Under the pieces are notes generated by a model. It saw nothing but the letters and a program-made list of their open reading frames with translations, was not told the DNA's origin and searched no databases. Below, one piece after another: positions 54,230 to 63,894 of a stretch of 64,000 nucleotides of DNA (position 1 is its first letter; each line of letters opens with the position of its first letter). The DNA is taken from assembly GCA_003282835.1 (NCBI GenBank), contig QBYL01000002.1, positions 55,001 to 119,000 on the forward strand. The letters are read 5' to 3'. Source of the stretch: Pelagibacteraceae bacterium AG-325-J13. Its GTDB lineage: Bacteria; Pseudomonadota; Alphaproteobacteria; Pelagibacterales; Pelagibacteraceae. Position numbers and translations under genes: made by a program.

Positions 54230-55564
54230 ATGACACGTAAATATTTTGGAACTGATGGAATCAGAGGAACTGTTAACCAAGGCAATATAACAGGAGAAAA
54301 ATTTTTTAAATTTGGTTTAGCTTCAGGAACATACTTTAAAAATCAAAAAAAAATTAAACAAATTGCGATTATCGCAAAAGACACAAGACTATCAGGTTAT
54401 ACTTTAGAACCTGCATTAGTTTCTGGTTTAGTATCAGGTGGTATGCATGTAATAACATTAGGGCCATTGCCAACCAATGGCCTAGCAATGTTAACTAAAT
54501 CAATGAAAGCTAATATGGGTATTATGATTACAGCATCACATAATCCATTTCATGATAACGGCTTAAAGCTTTTTGGACCTGATGGAATGAAACTTTCTAA
54601 TCGAATAGAAAAAAAAATTGAAAAACTAATTGATACAAAGAATGCTAAACAATTAACTAATCCAAAATTACTTGGAAGAGTTAAACGGCTTGAAAACGGT
54701 AATGAGAGATACATAAATATTCTTAAAAAAAACTTTCCAAAAAATTTTAATTTAAAGGGTACAAAAATAGTCTTAGATTGTGCAAATGGCGCTGCTTATA
54801 AAGCCGCTCCAAAACTTTTAAAAGATCTTGGTGCTAAAGTTTTCCCAATTGGAGTAAAACCTAATGGATTAAATATTAATAGAAAATGTGGATCAACTTA
54901 TCCTTCTAAAATTTGTTCTGCTGTTAAAAAATTTAAAGCACACATTGGAATTTCATTCGATGGAGATGCAGACAGAGTAATAATGTGTGACGAAAAAGGA
55001 AAAATTAAAGATGGTGATCAAATAATTGCCATGCTTGCGAAAAGATGGAAATCTAAACATATTCTTAAGGGGGGTGTAATAGGTACTTTAATGTCAAATC
55101 TAGGTTTAGAAAAATATTTAGATAATGAAAAAATTAAGTTTTCAAGAGCACAAGTAGGAGATCGTTATGTTAAAGAAAAAATGAAAAAAATGAATTATAA
55201 TTTAGGAGGAGAGCAGTCAGGTCATATAATACTTGGTAAATTTGCAACTACTGGAGACGGTTTGTTAGTAGCTTTGGAGGTTTTATTTTCTTTACGAAAA
55301 GGTAAAAAGGCGAGCGAGCTTTTAAATGTATTTAAACCTTTACCTCAAATTTTGGAAAATGTTATAGTCAAAGATAAAAATGTAATTTTTAAAAAGAATT
55401 GTAAACAAGCAATATTGAAAGCAAATAAAATTATGAAAAAAAAAGGAAGAGTCTTAGTAAGAAGGTCTGGAACTGAACCAAAAATAAGAATTATGGCTGA
55501 GTCTCAAGATAGAAGTCTTATAATCAAATGCATTAAACTAATTAGACAGTCGATAAAACGTTGA
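54230..55564 (+). CDS. glmM: phosphoglucosamine mutase
   Basis: 444 residues. KYFGTDGIRGTVN at the start, the phosphoserine loop MITASHNPFHDNGLKLF, the metal loop FDGDADRVIM, GGEQSGHII, and RRSGTEPKIRIMAES at the C-terminus. It makes glucosamine-1-phosphate for UDP-GlcNAc, and so also feeds peptidoglycan and the amino sugars of region 1. ftsH-folP-glmM is the classic order. Confidence 0.97.
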   Translation: MTRKYFGTDGIRGTVNQGNITGEKFFKFGLASGTYFKNQKKIKQIAIIAKDTRLSGYTLEPALVSGLVSGGMHVITLGPLPTNGLAMLTKSMKANMGIMITASHNPFHDNGLKLFGPDGMKLSNRIEKKIEKLIDTKNAKQLTNPKLLGRVKRLENGNERYINILKKNFPKNFNLKGTKIVLDCANGAAYKAAPKLLKDLGAKVFPIGVKPNGLNINRKCGSTYPSKICSAVKKFKAHIGISFDGDADRVIMCDEKGKIKDGDQIIAMLAKRWKSKHILKGGVIGTLMSNLGLEKYLDNEKIKFSRAQVGDRYVKEKMKKMNYNLGGEQSGHIILGKFATTGDGLLVALEVLFSLRKGKKASELLNVFKPLPQILENVIVKDKNVIFKKNCKQAILKANKIMKKKGRVLVRRSGTEPKIRIMAESQDRSLIIKCIKLIRQSIKR

Positions 55565-56373
55565 AACCTAAATCAAAAGTATTAATAATTGCAGGTTCCG
55601 ATTCATCTGGTGGCGCAGGAATTCAAGCTGATATTAAAACAGTAACAACTCTTGGTAGTTATGCAATGACTTCTGTAACAGCTGTAACATCACAGAATAC
55701 AACGGGGGTAAATAAAGTTGTTTCAATTAACCCTAAAATTATTAAAGATCAAATACTATTTACATGCAGAGACATTAAACCAGATGCGATTAAAATAGGA
55801 ATGCTCCATTCATCACAAATTATTAATTATGTTTTACAAGCTTTAAATAAGATTAATAACAAAAAGATAATTTTAGATCCAGTTATGATTGCAAAAGGTG
55901 GAACCCCCTTAATAAATAAGTCAGCTGTAAATATCTTAAGAAAAAAATTGATTAAAAAAGCTTATTTAATAACCCCAAACATTCCAGAAGCTGAAATACT
56001 AACTAAAATAAAAATTTTAAACCTAGAAGATAAGATTAAAGCTGCTAAAATTTTATTAAGATTAGGTGTCAAAAATGTTTTAATTAAGGGTGGTCATAAA
56101 AAATCAAAATTTGTGGAAGATGTTCTTGTAAGCGATAAGACTGTTAATGTTTTCAAGAATAAAAAGATAAAGACAAGAAACACACATGGTACAGGTTGTA
56201 CATTATCCAGCGCTATCACAACTTTTATTTCATGTGGAAAACCTTTAAAGAAATCCTGTGAGTTAGGCATTAAATATGTTAATCAAGCAATAGGATCTAA
56301 TCCTAATTATGGAAAAGGACATGGTCCTATTAATCATTTAAATTCAATACTTTTAAATAATAGATTTAAATAA
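55561..56373 (+). CDS. thiD: hydroxymethylpyrimidine (phosphate) kinase
   Basis: 270 residues from a TTG that overlaps the glmM stop by 4 bases. [19 protein letters not shown] at the start, [25 protein letters not shown], and the anion-hole [13 protein letters not shown] are ThiD marks. It phosphorylates HMP twice for thiamine. Position next to glmM is unusual, but coupling is tight. Confidence 0.94.
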   Translation: MKPKSKVLIIAGSDSSGGAGIQADIKTVTTLGSYAMTSVTAVTSQNTTGVNKVVSINPKIIKDQILFTCRDIKPDAIKIGMLHSSQIINYVLQALNKINNKKIILDPVMIAKGGTPLINKSAVNILRKKLIKKAYLITPNIPEAEILTKIKILNLEDKIKAAKILLRLGVKNVLIKGGHKKSKFVEDVLVSDKTVNVFKNKKIKTRNTHGTGCTLSSAITTFISCGKPLKKSCELGIKYVNQAIGSNPNYGKGHGPINHLNSILLNNRFK

Positions 56374-57665
56374 TGAAAAATATAGTTGTTGTTGGCTCAC
56401 AATGGGGAGATGAAGGAAAAGGCAAAATAGTTGATTGGCTTTCTAGTCAAGCAGATGTTGTTGTTCGCTTTCAAGGAGGTCATAACGCAGGTCATACTTT
56501 AGTTATTGATAAAAAAGTTTTTAAATTAAGACTTTTACCATCAGGAATTGTCCGTGATGGAAAAGTGTCTATTTTAGGTAATGGTGTTGTTATCGACCCC
56601 TGGGCTTTGTTGGATGAAATAAAAGAGATTAAGAAAAAAGGAATTAACATTACCCCAGAAAATTTTATGATATCAGAGACTGCTTCTCTAATTTTACCGT
56701 TTCATCAAGAAATGGATGAATTGAGAGAAGATGCTGCAGGAAAAGGTAAAATAGGAACTACAAAAAGAGGTATTGGCCCATGCTATGAGGATAAAGTAGG
56801 CCGAAGGTCAATACGGGTAATGGATCTTAGATCAAAGAGCAATCTTGAGAGTAGATTGGAAAATGTATTGACACACCATAATTTAATAAGAAAAGGACTA
56901 AAAAAGAAAATACTCAAAAAAGATGACTTAAAAAAAGAATTATTGAAGATAGCTCCTGATATCTTAAAATTTGCAAAACCAGTTTGGTTAATATTAGAAA
57001 ATTTTATAAAAGAGAGAAAAAAGATTTTATTCGAGGGCGCCCAAGGAATTCTTTTGGATGTAGACCATGGTACATATCCTTATGTAACATCTTCAAATAC
57101 TGTTCCAGCAATGGCTGCTACAGGAACTGGTTTAGGCCCTAATAAGATTAATTATGTTCTAGGCATAACCAAAGCTTATACTACTAGAGTAGGTAGTGGA
57201 CCATTTCCTACTGAACTTAAAGATAAAATTGGTGAAAGTCTTGGGAAAAGGGGTAAAGAATTTGGAACGGTTACCTCAAGGAAGAGAAGATGCGGCTGGT
57301 TCGATGGTGTTTTAGTTCGTCAAACAATTAAAATTGCTGGTATAAATGGGATCGCATTGACTAAGTTAGATGTTCTGGATGAATTAAAAGAAATTAAGAT
57401 TTGCATTGGTTATAATTTAAACGGTAAGAAGTTGGATTATTTGCCTTCAGCTTCTGAGGATCAGTTTAATGTTAAACCAATATACAAAACTTTCCCAGGA
57501 TGGCAAAACCCTACACAAGGAATAAGGAATATTTCAGATTTACCAGAAAAGGCAAAAAATTATATTTACGCATTAGAGGATTTTATCGGTGCTAAAATAT
57601 CTAGCATTTCTACGAGTCCCGAGAGAGAGGATACAATATTAATCGAAGACCCCTTCAAGACTTAA
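56373..57665 (+). CDS. purA: adenylosuccinate synthetase
   Basis: 430 residues. [21 protein letters not shown] at the N-terminus, [27 protein letters not shown], and [16 protein letters not shown]. First step from IMP to AMP. 1-base overlap with thiD; 3' end overlaps opposing rpoH by 4 bases. Confidence 0.98.
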   Translation: MKNIVVVGSQWGDEGKGKIVDWLSSQADVVVRFQGGHNAGHTLVIDKKVFKLRLLPSGIVRDGKVSILGNGVVIDPWALLDEIKEIKKKGINITPENFMISETASLILPFHQEMDELREDAAGKGKIGTTKRGIGPCYEDKVGRRSIRVMDLRSKSNLESRLENVLTHHNLIRKGLKKKILKKDDLKKELLKIAPDILKFAKPVWLILENFIKERKKILFEGAQGILLDVDHGTYPYVTSSNTVPAMAATGTGLGPNKINYVLGITKAYTTRVGSGPFPTELKDKIGESLGKRGKEFGTVTSRKRRCGWFDGVLVRQTIKIAGINGIALTKLDVLDELKEIKICIGYNLNGKKLDYLPSASEDQFNVKPIYKTFPGWQNPTQGIRNISDLPEKAKNYIYALEDFIGAKISSISTSPEREDTILIEDPFKT

Positions 57666-58558
57666 TTTTTTGGAAGTAAGTTTTTAGATTTACTTGCATT
57701 AATCATAGATTTTTGTAATTTTTCAAATGCCTTAGTTTCAATTTGTCTTATTCTTTCTCGGCTAATTTTATATTTTTTACTTAACTCTTCTAGTGTTTTT
57801 GGATTTTCAGACAATCTTCTAAAACTGATAATTTCTTTTTCTCTGTCATTTAGTATTTTCATCGCATCTTTGAGCAACTCTTTTTTATCTTCATATTCTT
57901 GTTTTTGTGAAACTAACAATTCTTGATCTAAACTATCATCCACTAACCAGTCTTGCCATTCATCGGTTTCACCACTTTTAATTGGATCGTTTAAAGATTT
58001 TTCTTGACCCATCATTCTTCTATTCATGTTGATTACCTCATCAGAGTCAACGTCTAATCTTTTTGAAATCTCACTTACATGCTCATCTTTCAGATCACCT
58101 TCTTGTCCAGGAGCTATTTGATTTTTTATTTTTTTTAAATTAAAAAAAAGTTTTTTTTGAGCAGTAGTTGTACCCATTTTTACTAAACTCCAAGATCTCA
58201 AAACGTACTCTTGAATTGAAGCTTTTATCCACCACATTGCATAAGTTGCTAATCTAAATCCTTTATTAGGATCAAATTTTTTTACTGCTTGCATTAAACC
58301 TATGTTTCCTTCAGATATTAATTCATTTACTGGCAATCCATAACCACGATATCCCATTGCTATTTTGGCCACTAGTCTTAAATGGCTTGTTACTAATTTA
58401 TGTGCAGATTGTAAATTTCCATTTTCCCGCCAATTCTTAGCCAGCATGTATTCCTCTTCAGCATCAAGCATCGGAAACTTTTTAATTTGAGTTAAATAAA
58501 GCGAAAGCCCTCCTATTGAAGGAGTAGGTAAATTACTCATGGTTTTATCATCATTCAT
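57662..58558 (-). CDS. rpoH: RNA polymerase sigma-32 factor
   Basis: 298 residues. Region 2 has [40 protein letters not shown] and [21 protein letters not shown], and the RpoH box [17 protein letters not shown]. Region 4 carries [25 protein letters not shown]. Controls heat-shock genes. 32 bases after rluD on the same strand. Confidence 0.96.
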   Translation of the reverse strand: MNDDKTMSNLPTPSIGGLSLYLTQIKKFPMLDAEEEYMLAKNWRENGNLQSAHKLVTSHLRLVAKIAMGYRGYGLPVNELISEGNIGLMQAVKKFDPNKGFRLATYAMWWIKASIQEYVLRSWSLVKMGTTTAQKKLFFNLKKIKNQIAPGQEGDLKDEHVSEISKRLDVDSDEVINMNRRMMGQEKSLNDPIKSGETDEWQDWLVDDSLDQELLVSQKQEYEDKKELLKDAMKILNDREKEIISFRRLSENPKTLEELSKKYKISRERIRQIETKAFEKLQKSMINASKSKNLLPKN

Positions 58559-58590
58559 GTATCTGTGATTTATATATTAAATTTGATTTT

Positions 58591-59571
58591 TCAACTACTA
58601 AGTTTTTTCAATAAATCTAACAATTTTTTAAAATCAGGAGGCAAATCAGACTTAAAATTAACAAATTTGTTTTTTGTAGGGTGAATAAACCCTAAACTAC
58701 TAGCATGTAAAGCTTGACCTTTTAAATTTGAAAATTTTTTATAAAATTTTTCGTTAATTTTTTTAAATACTGTATTTTTTTTTCCATATTGTTTATCACC
58801 TAGCAATGAAGAGCTTTTATACTTCATATGAACCCTTATTTGATGAGTTCTTCCAGTTTCTAAATTACATTTTATTAAACTTATTTTTGGAACATCTTTG
58901 ATATCAAAAACTTTTAATGTTTCATAATTGGTAACGGCTTTTTTTCCACTAAAGTCACTAACTGCCATTAGCTGTCTATTTTTTTTATTCCTAGAAATAA
59001 ATGTTTCTATTTTACCACTTAACGGCCTTATAACTCCCCAAATTAAACATAAATAATTTCTTTTTATAGAATGGTCGCTAAATTGTTTTCCAAGTTTTGA
59101 GTGAGATAAATTATTTTTGGCTACAACCAAAAGACCACTAGTATCTTTATCAATTCTATGAACAATACCTGGCCTCATTTCTCCATTTATACTGGATAAT
59201 TTATTCTTATATTTATGAAATAATGCATTAGCTAAAGTATCTTTTTTATTTCCAGCACCTGGATGAACTACCATGCCTTTAGGTTTGTTAATAATTAGAA
59301 TATCATTATCTTCATATCTAATATCTAATTTAATTTTACTAGGTTTCAGTTTTTCTTCCACAACTGAGGAAAATTTTATCTCTATTTCATCGTATAATTT
59401 CACTTTTTTAGAAGGTGAATTAATAGTTGCCTTATTAATTTTTACATTATTCAAATTAATAAACTTTTTAATGTTGGACCGAGTTAAATTTTCTATTTTT
59501 TTTGATAAAAAAACATCAAGTCTTGTAGAATCATCGTCTTGTGAAACAAAAAATTTTATTGTGTTATTCAT
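58591..59571 (-). CDS. rluD: 23S rRNA pseudouridine synthase RluD-type
   Basis: 326 residues. S4 RNA-binding domain at 15-75 (TRLDVFLSKKIENLTRSNIKKFI), catalytic domain with INKPKGMVVHPGAGN and the catalytic Asp in VHRIDKDTSGLLVVAKN, then TGRTHQIRVH. Modifies helix 69 of 23S. Usual partner of rpoH in alphaproteobacteria. RluD versus RluC is not certain. Confidence 0.92.
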   Translation of the reverse strand: MNNTIKFFVSQDDDSTRLDVFLSKKIENLTRSNIKKFINLNNVKINKATINSPSKKVKLYDEIEIKFSSVVEEKLKPSKIKLDIRYEDNDILIINKPKGMVVHPGAGNKKDTLANALFHKYKNKLSSINGEMRPGIVHRIDKDTSGLLVVAKNNLSHSKLGKQFSDHSIKRNYLCLIWGVIRPLSGKIETFISRNKKNRQLMAVSDFSGKKAVTNYETLKVFDIKDVPKISLIKCNLETGRTHQIRVHMKYKSSSLLGDKQYGKKNTVFKKINEKFYKKFSNLKGQALHASSLGFIHPTKNKFVNFKSDLPPDFKKLLDLLKKLSS

Positions 59572-59594
59572 TAATTAATTTACATTAGCACCAT

Positions 59595-59671
59595 GCGTTC
59601 GTAGCTCAACTGGATAGAGCGCCTGACTTCGGATCAGGAGGTTGAGGGTTCAAATCCTTCCGGGCGCACCA
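59595..59671 (+). tRNA. tRNA-Arg (TCG)
   Basis: Acceptor GCGTTCG pairs with CGGGCGC through two G:T wobbles; D arm GCTC/GAGC; anticodon stem CCTGA/TCAGG around CTTCGGA (anticodon TCG); T arm GAGGG/CCTTC with loop TTCAAAT; CCA encoded. It borders a minus-strand accessory run, 4 bases from the GT17 gene's end. Confidence 0.94.
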
Positions 59672-59675
59672 TTGA

Positions 59676-60482
59676 TTAAATTATCCATTTTTTTAATTTT
59701 TCTTTATTATCAATAATATATTTTGGAAATGAATTATCAATATCTACCTTTTTTAGTTTGAAACCTCTTTCAAGAACATCCTTGCCGGTTTCAATTTTAG
59801 ATCTAATGTTATCTTCTTTTGTAATTGAGCTTTTATTAAATTCACCATGAGCAAAAGATTGAATTTTTGTTGAAATATTTTCTGGTGATTGTAGATAGGC
59901 AAAATGCCAGCCACCATTTTGTATAATTTGTATGTTCTTTAACTTATCTATTCTCCAGAAAGGGTATTTCTTAAATTTAAGATCCCGTATCCATTGTGGT
60001 GACTTAAAGTTTTTTTTTAAACAAATTTTAGATCCATGCCAGTTATTTTCCTCTAAATTACAAAAATTTAGTTTATACATAAACATTTTTTGTGAGAAGA
60101 CAGCATAATTTTTTTTGTTGAACTCATTAAGTTTGTTTAGGTCTGGAATTTCATCCACATCAGATAATATTATTAAGTCATCATCTCTAGCATCTTTAAT
60201 TCCTTTCATGAGAGAGTTTCTTTGATGCTTTTCTACTAAAGATTCCCCACCTACGTGTGGTTTCTTAATATTTTCAGGAGTATCATCGACAATTATATAA
60301 CTAATCTTATCTTTAAATTTCTTAAAATTATTTATATTAAAATTTAGTTTTTTTGGCTTACCTTGATGGTTAACAGTTGACTCTACAATAACAAATTTAT
60401 TTACGAACTCACTAAGAATATTGAATCTTAAATCAACTATATGATCTTCATTAAAGTACTGAAAACAGTCATAAATCAACAT
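59676..60482 (-). CDS. family 17 glycosyltransferase-like protein
   Basis: 268 residues. MLIYDCFQYFNEDHIVDLRFNIL, FVIVESTVNHQGKPK and LIILSDVDEIPDL are the GT17 pattern (eukaryotic bisecting GlcNAc-transferase III family), and GGWHFAYLQSPENISTKIQSFAH is its conserved late block. No signal peptide. In bacteria the role is poorly known; a glycan-side-branch GlcNAc transfer is the family expectation. It is the last gene of the tsaC-ABC-dioxygenase run. Confidence 0.78.
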   Translation of the reverse strand: MLIYDCFQYFNEDHIVDLRFNILSEFVNKFVIVESTVNHQGKPKKLNFNINNFKKFKDKISYIIVDDTPENIKKPHVGGESLVEKHQRNSLMKGIKDARDDDLIILSDVDEIPDLNKLNEFNKKNYAVFSQKMFMYKLNFCNLEENNWHGSKICLKKNFKSPQWIRDLKFKKYPFWRIDKLKNIQIIQNGGWHFAYLQSPENISTKIQSFAHGEFNKSSITKEDNIRSKIETGKDVLERGFKLKKVDIDNSFPKYIIDNKEKLKKWII

Positions 60483-60484
60483 AT

Positions 60485-61192
60485 CTATCTTTTTGTGAAT
60501 GTAGCTATTCCGATTTTTTTTCCCTCAATTATGGATGAAGAACAATGTAAGTGAGTTCTATCAAAAATTAACATCGAACCTACTTCCCACTCATAAATAA
60601 GTTCAACCTCCAAACCTTTCAAATTTTCAATATTTTCATGCTTTAAATATTTTTCGTGTATTGCTTTATCAAACGGTCTATCGCCATACATTTTTAGGTG
60701 TTCAGATGACCTCTTATTCTGACCATAATTTAAATTTTTTCTTTTTAATTCTTCAGGGTCTTGCGTAAAGTTTGTAGAACCGTCATAAAATCTATTCTTA
60801 AAAATAACGGTGCTGCCTACGGGTGTTAGAGGAATTAAGCTTTGCTTGTATATTAAATTTTGAGCTTCGAAACCTGCATCAACATGCAGACCTATTGGGG
60901 CATAACTTTCCTGAATCAAGCCAAATATATCTTTATCATTTTCATCTTGTAAATTGTCCATTTTAAATTCACCAATTTCATTTTTTAACTTTTCAACAAA
61001 TAATTTTTCTAATTTATCACTATATCCTTGTAGCCATCTTTTTTTTATAACATTCTGTTTTTTATTATGAACTGTCGTAGGGAGATCTTTATAAAGTTTT
61101 AAAAATTCTTCTATTTCCCCTGCATTAAATAAATTTTTAATTACTTTAGGGGGTGACTCAAATTTTTTAATTTCCTCAATTTTTTTTTGCAT
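60485..61192 (-). CDS. 2-oxoglutarate/Fe(II) dioxygenase-like protein
   Basis: 235 residues. Possible iron facial triad H103-x-D105 in GLHVDAGF and H214 or H216 in FDRTHLHCSS, on a predicted jelly-roll with SLIPLTPVGSTVIFKNRFYDG. Resembles marine phytanoyl/prolyl-hydroxylase-like proteins. The R that binds 2-oxoglutarate would be near the C-terminal KR; not certain. Sits 2 bases from GT17, so it could hydroxylate the same glycan or peptide. Substrate unknown. Confidence 0.62.
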   Translation of the reverse strand: MQKKIEEIKKFESPPKVIKNLFNAGEIEEFLKLYKDLPTTVHNKKQNVIKKRWLQGYSDKLEKLFVEKLKNEIGEFKMDNLQDENDKDIFGLIQESYAPIGLHVDAGFEAQNLIYKQSLIPLTPVGSTVIFKNRFYDGSTNFTQDPEELKRKNLNYGQNKRSSEHLKMYGDRPFDKAIHEKYLKHENIENLKGLEVELIYEWEVGSMLIFDRTHLHCSSSIIEGKKIGIATFTKR

Positions 61193-61196
61193 AATT

Positions 61197-61988
61197 TTAT
61201 TCTCCCATATTAATTAAGGTGCCATTTTTTTTGGCTCCAAAATAAGACATATAAAATACAATTACTCCAATCGCAAAGTATATTAGAGATATACATATTG
61301 ACTTCACTATTTCATACATATTGACGCTATTAGTTAATAATATATTTCTCATTTCTTCAAAAATATGGACTAGAGGTAATGCTTTGGCGATTATTTGAAG
61401 TGTTTCAGGCAAGATTGTAATTGGGTAGTAAATACAGCCAAGTGGCGCTAAAAAGAAAAGACTCGCCCAAGCTATATTTTCAAACGATGGTCCAAATCTT
61501 AATAAACCTGATGTTACTAATAATCCTAAGGTGACACCAAAAATGTATAAGCTTATCATTAAAAAAAACAAAGGTATTCCAAGTTCAAATATAGAAACAC
61601 CAAAAAGAGGAATAGCAAGAATTGATGCTGGTATAAGACCGATCAATGTTCTAAAAATTGCAGTTACAGTTAATGATGTAATTATTTCACTGATTTTAAT
61701 TGGAGCAATAAATAAATTCGTGAAGTTTCGGCTCCAAATTTCTTCAAGAAACATAATATTATAACTGATACTCGCTCTAAATAAAAAATCGTATAGAATT
61801 GCAGCAGTCAAAATAACTCCTACAGTATTACTATAATAATCAGAATTTAATGTAAAAAATTTTGAGATAAATCCCCACAAAAATATTTGAACTGTAGGCC
61901 AATAAATCAAGTCAATAATTCTTGGCAATGAACTAGAAATTAAGTAAATATGTCGAAGACTTAATGCATAAATTCGACTAAATCTCAT
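61197..61988 (-). CDS. ABC-2 type transporter permease
   Basis: 263 residues from the ATG at 61988, preceded by AAGGAG at 5-base spacing; the track start at 62003 lacks such a site. Six hydrophobic segments (about 20-40, 55-75, 105-130, 135-160, 165-190, 230-255). FLAPLGCIYYPITILPETLQIIAKALPLVH is the ABC-2 loop that ends in the conserved P-x-H element. Partner of the ATPase upstream (11-base overlap). Exporter of a lipid, glycan or drug; not NodJ- or Wzm-like in length. Confidence 0.85.
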   Translation of the reverse strand: MRFSRIYALSLRHIYLISSSLPRIIDLIYWPTVQIFLWGFISKFFTLNSDYYSNTVGVILTAAILYDFLFRASISYNIMFLEEIWSRNFTNLFIAPIKISEIITSLTVTAIFRTLIGLIPASILAIPLFGVSIFELGIPLFFLMISLYIFGVTLGLLVTSGLLRFGPSFENIAWASLFFLAPLGCIYYPITILPETLQIIAKALPLVHIFEEMRNILLTNSVNMYEIVKSICISLIYFAIGVIVFYMSYFGAKKNGTLINMGE

Positions 61989-62709
61989 CTTCACTCCTTG
62001 CAAGTTTTAAAAAAGTTTCTTCTAAATTTTTTCTTCCATGTTTTTTGATCATTTCTTGGCAAGTACCTTCATCAATAATCTTACCTCTTTTCATCATAAT
62101 TATGCTATCGCATAGCCGCTCAACTTCTGACATGTTATGTGAAGCTAGCAGTATCGTAACTTTTTTTCTTTTTTTATAGCTTTCAATATAACCTCTAACA
62201 TAATCCCCAGTATCAGGATCTAAACTCGCAGTTGGTTCATCTAAAAATAAAATTTCAGGATCATTTATAAGTGATTTGGCTAATGTAACTCTATTTTTTT
62301 GTCCAGAAGATAGTTCTCCAGTTTTTTTATTTAAAAAAATGTCAATATTTAAATCTTTCGACAATTCATTAATTTTATTTTCTAAATGTTCAACACCATA
62401 TAATCTTCCATAAACTTCTAAATTTTGTTTCACAGTTAGTTTTTTTGGTAACTCAACGTATGGAGATGCAAAATTCATTCTGTTTAGAATACTAACTCTA
62501 TCAATTTGTTCTAAATTTTTATTATTTATAATAATCTCTCCTTCTGATGGCGTTATTAAACCAAGCAACATACCTATAGAAGTAGTTTTACCACAACCAT
62601 TAGCTCCAAGCAGTCCAACTGTTTTATTTTCCTCTATAGTAAAATTTATCTTATTTACAGCAATATTATCTTTAAATCTTTTACTTAAATTCTTAACTTG
62701 TATGTTCAT
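61978..62709 (-). CDS. ABC transporter ATP-binding protein
   Basis: 243 residues. Walker A LGANGCGKTTS (33-43), signature LSSGQKNRVTLAKSL near 134, Walker B ILFLDEPTASLD, and the His-switch LLASHNMSE. The subtype is that of ABC-2 exporters. It abuts the tsaC stop by 0 bases and overlaps the permease by 11. Confidence 0.93.
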   Translation of the reverse strand: MNIQVKNLSKRFKDNIAVNKINFTIEENKTVGLLGANGCGKTTSIGMLLGLITPSEGEIIINNKNLEQIDRVSILNRMNFASPYVELPKKLTVKQNLEVYGRLYGVEHLENKINELSKDLNIDIFLNKKTGELSSGQKNRVTLAKSLINDPEILFLDEPTASLDPDTGDYVRGYIESYKKRKKVTILLASHNMSEVERLCDSIIMMKRGKIIDEGTCQEMIKKHGRKNLEETFLKLARSEDEI

Positions 62710-63663
62710 TTAATTTGAAGCTCTTTTTAATCTATCGTTAATAGCTATACCAATACCTTTATTTGGAATTTTAACAACATAAATTTTTTTGTATCTATCT
62801 TTTTTAATTTTTCTAAATATTTCGTATAATTTAGAAGCAGCTTCTTTTAAATTTGATGTCCTGCTTAAATTATAAAAATTTTTTTTATTTTTATATTTTT
62901 TGCCAAAAGTAATTAGAGCACAATTTTTTTTGCAATTTTTTTGATTAATTATCACGGGAATGCCCGGAGAGTAGTGTTTGCTCAATAAACCTGGAGATTT
63001 AGATGTTCTATTATTATTAATTATGTTAAGTTTAATTTTTAATACTTGGTTTATATTTTCAGGAGTAATCAATCCAGGTCTAAGAATTTTAGGATGACCA
63101 GTGAGATCAATTACAGTTGACTCTATACCTAAATTCGCTTTTCCACCATCAATTATCATCTTAATTTTTTTCTGGAATTCGTCAGCTACATTTTTTGCGC
63201 TCACCGGGCTCACTCTAGAAGATTTATTAGCACTCGGCATTGCTAATGGAAATTCAATGTTTTTAAGTAAAGAATTCATAACTCGGTGATTCGGAAATCT
63301 AATCGCAACTGAGTTTAAGTTTGCTGTTGCAGAAAATTTTACTTTACTTTTTTTTTTTCTTTTTAAGATAAAAGTTATCGGTCCGGGGCAAAATTTTTTA
63401 TATAATTTATAAAAATTCTTATTCATTATTACATCTTGCTCTGCTCGTTTGTAATTAAAATAGTGTATGATTAAAGGATTTCTTTTTGGTCTATTTTTGA
63501 ATTTATAGATCTTATTAATGGACTCACTCATATAAGCGTTTCCAGCCAAACCATAAACAGTTTCTGTTGGCAAACCTACTACATTTCCCTTCTTTAAGTT
63601 TACAATAATTTTGTGTAGTATTTTTTTATTGAAATTAAATATATTTGAATAGCTATTTTTCAT
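62710..63663 (-). CDS. tsaC: threonylcarbamoyl-AMP synthase (Sua5 type)
   Basis: 317 residues. YrdC domain (15-205) with VVGLPTETVYGLAG, FKNRPKRNPLIIH, AIRFPNHRV and LAMPSANKSSRVSP, then a Sua5 C-terminal domain after LSKHYSPGIPV (about 225-317). Makes threonylcarbamoyl-AMP for t6A37 of tRNA. It leads a minus-strand run with the exporter genes. Confidence 0.95.
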   Translation of the reverse strand: MKNSYSNIFNFNKKILHKIIVNLKKGNVVGLPTETVYGLAGNAYMSESINKIYKFKNRPKRNPLIIHYFNYKRAEQDVIMNKNFYKLYKKFCPGPITFILKRKKKSKVKFSATANLNSVAIRFPNHRVMNSLLKNIEFPLAMPSANKSSRVSPVSAKNVADEFQKKIKMIIDGGKANLGIESTVIDLTGHPKILRPGLITPENINQVLKIKLNIINNNRTSKSPGLLSKHYSPGIPVIINQKNCKKNCALITFGKKYKNKKNFYNLSRTSNLKEAASKLYEIFRKIKKDRYKKIYVVKIPNKGIGIAINDRLKRASN

Positions 63664-63684
63664 AATGTAATTATTATAAATCTA

Positions 63685-63894
63685 ATGAAGAATGAAAATA
63701 TTCCAGCTGATATTAAAAGTAAATCATTAAAAGAGACTAGAGACGAAATAGATCAGATTTTAAATAAACTTGAAAAGAAAGACGTGAATTTAGCCGATTC
63801 AGCGATTGATTATAAAAGGTTGATACAGCTAAATAAACATGTAGATAATTTATTTAGATTAAAAGTAAAAGAGATTTCATCAAAAAATAAATGA
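63685..63894 (+). CDS. xseB: exodeoxyribonuclease VII small subunit
   Basis: 69 residues. KSLKETRDEIDQILNKLEKKDVNLADSAIDYKRLIQLNKHV is the XseB helical hairpin pattern. Small subunit of the exonuclease VII complex. Overlaps the next gene by 4 bases; xseB-ispA-dxs is the usual order. Confidence 0.88.
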   Translation: MKNENIPADIKSKSLKETRDEIDQILNKLEKKDVNLADSAIDYKRLIQLNKHVDNLFRLKVKEISSKNK

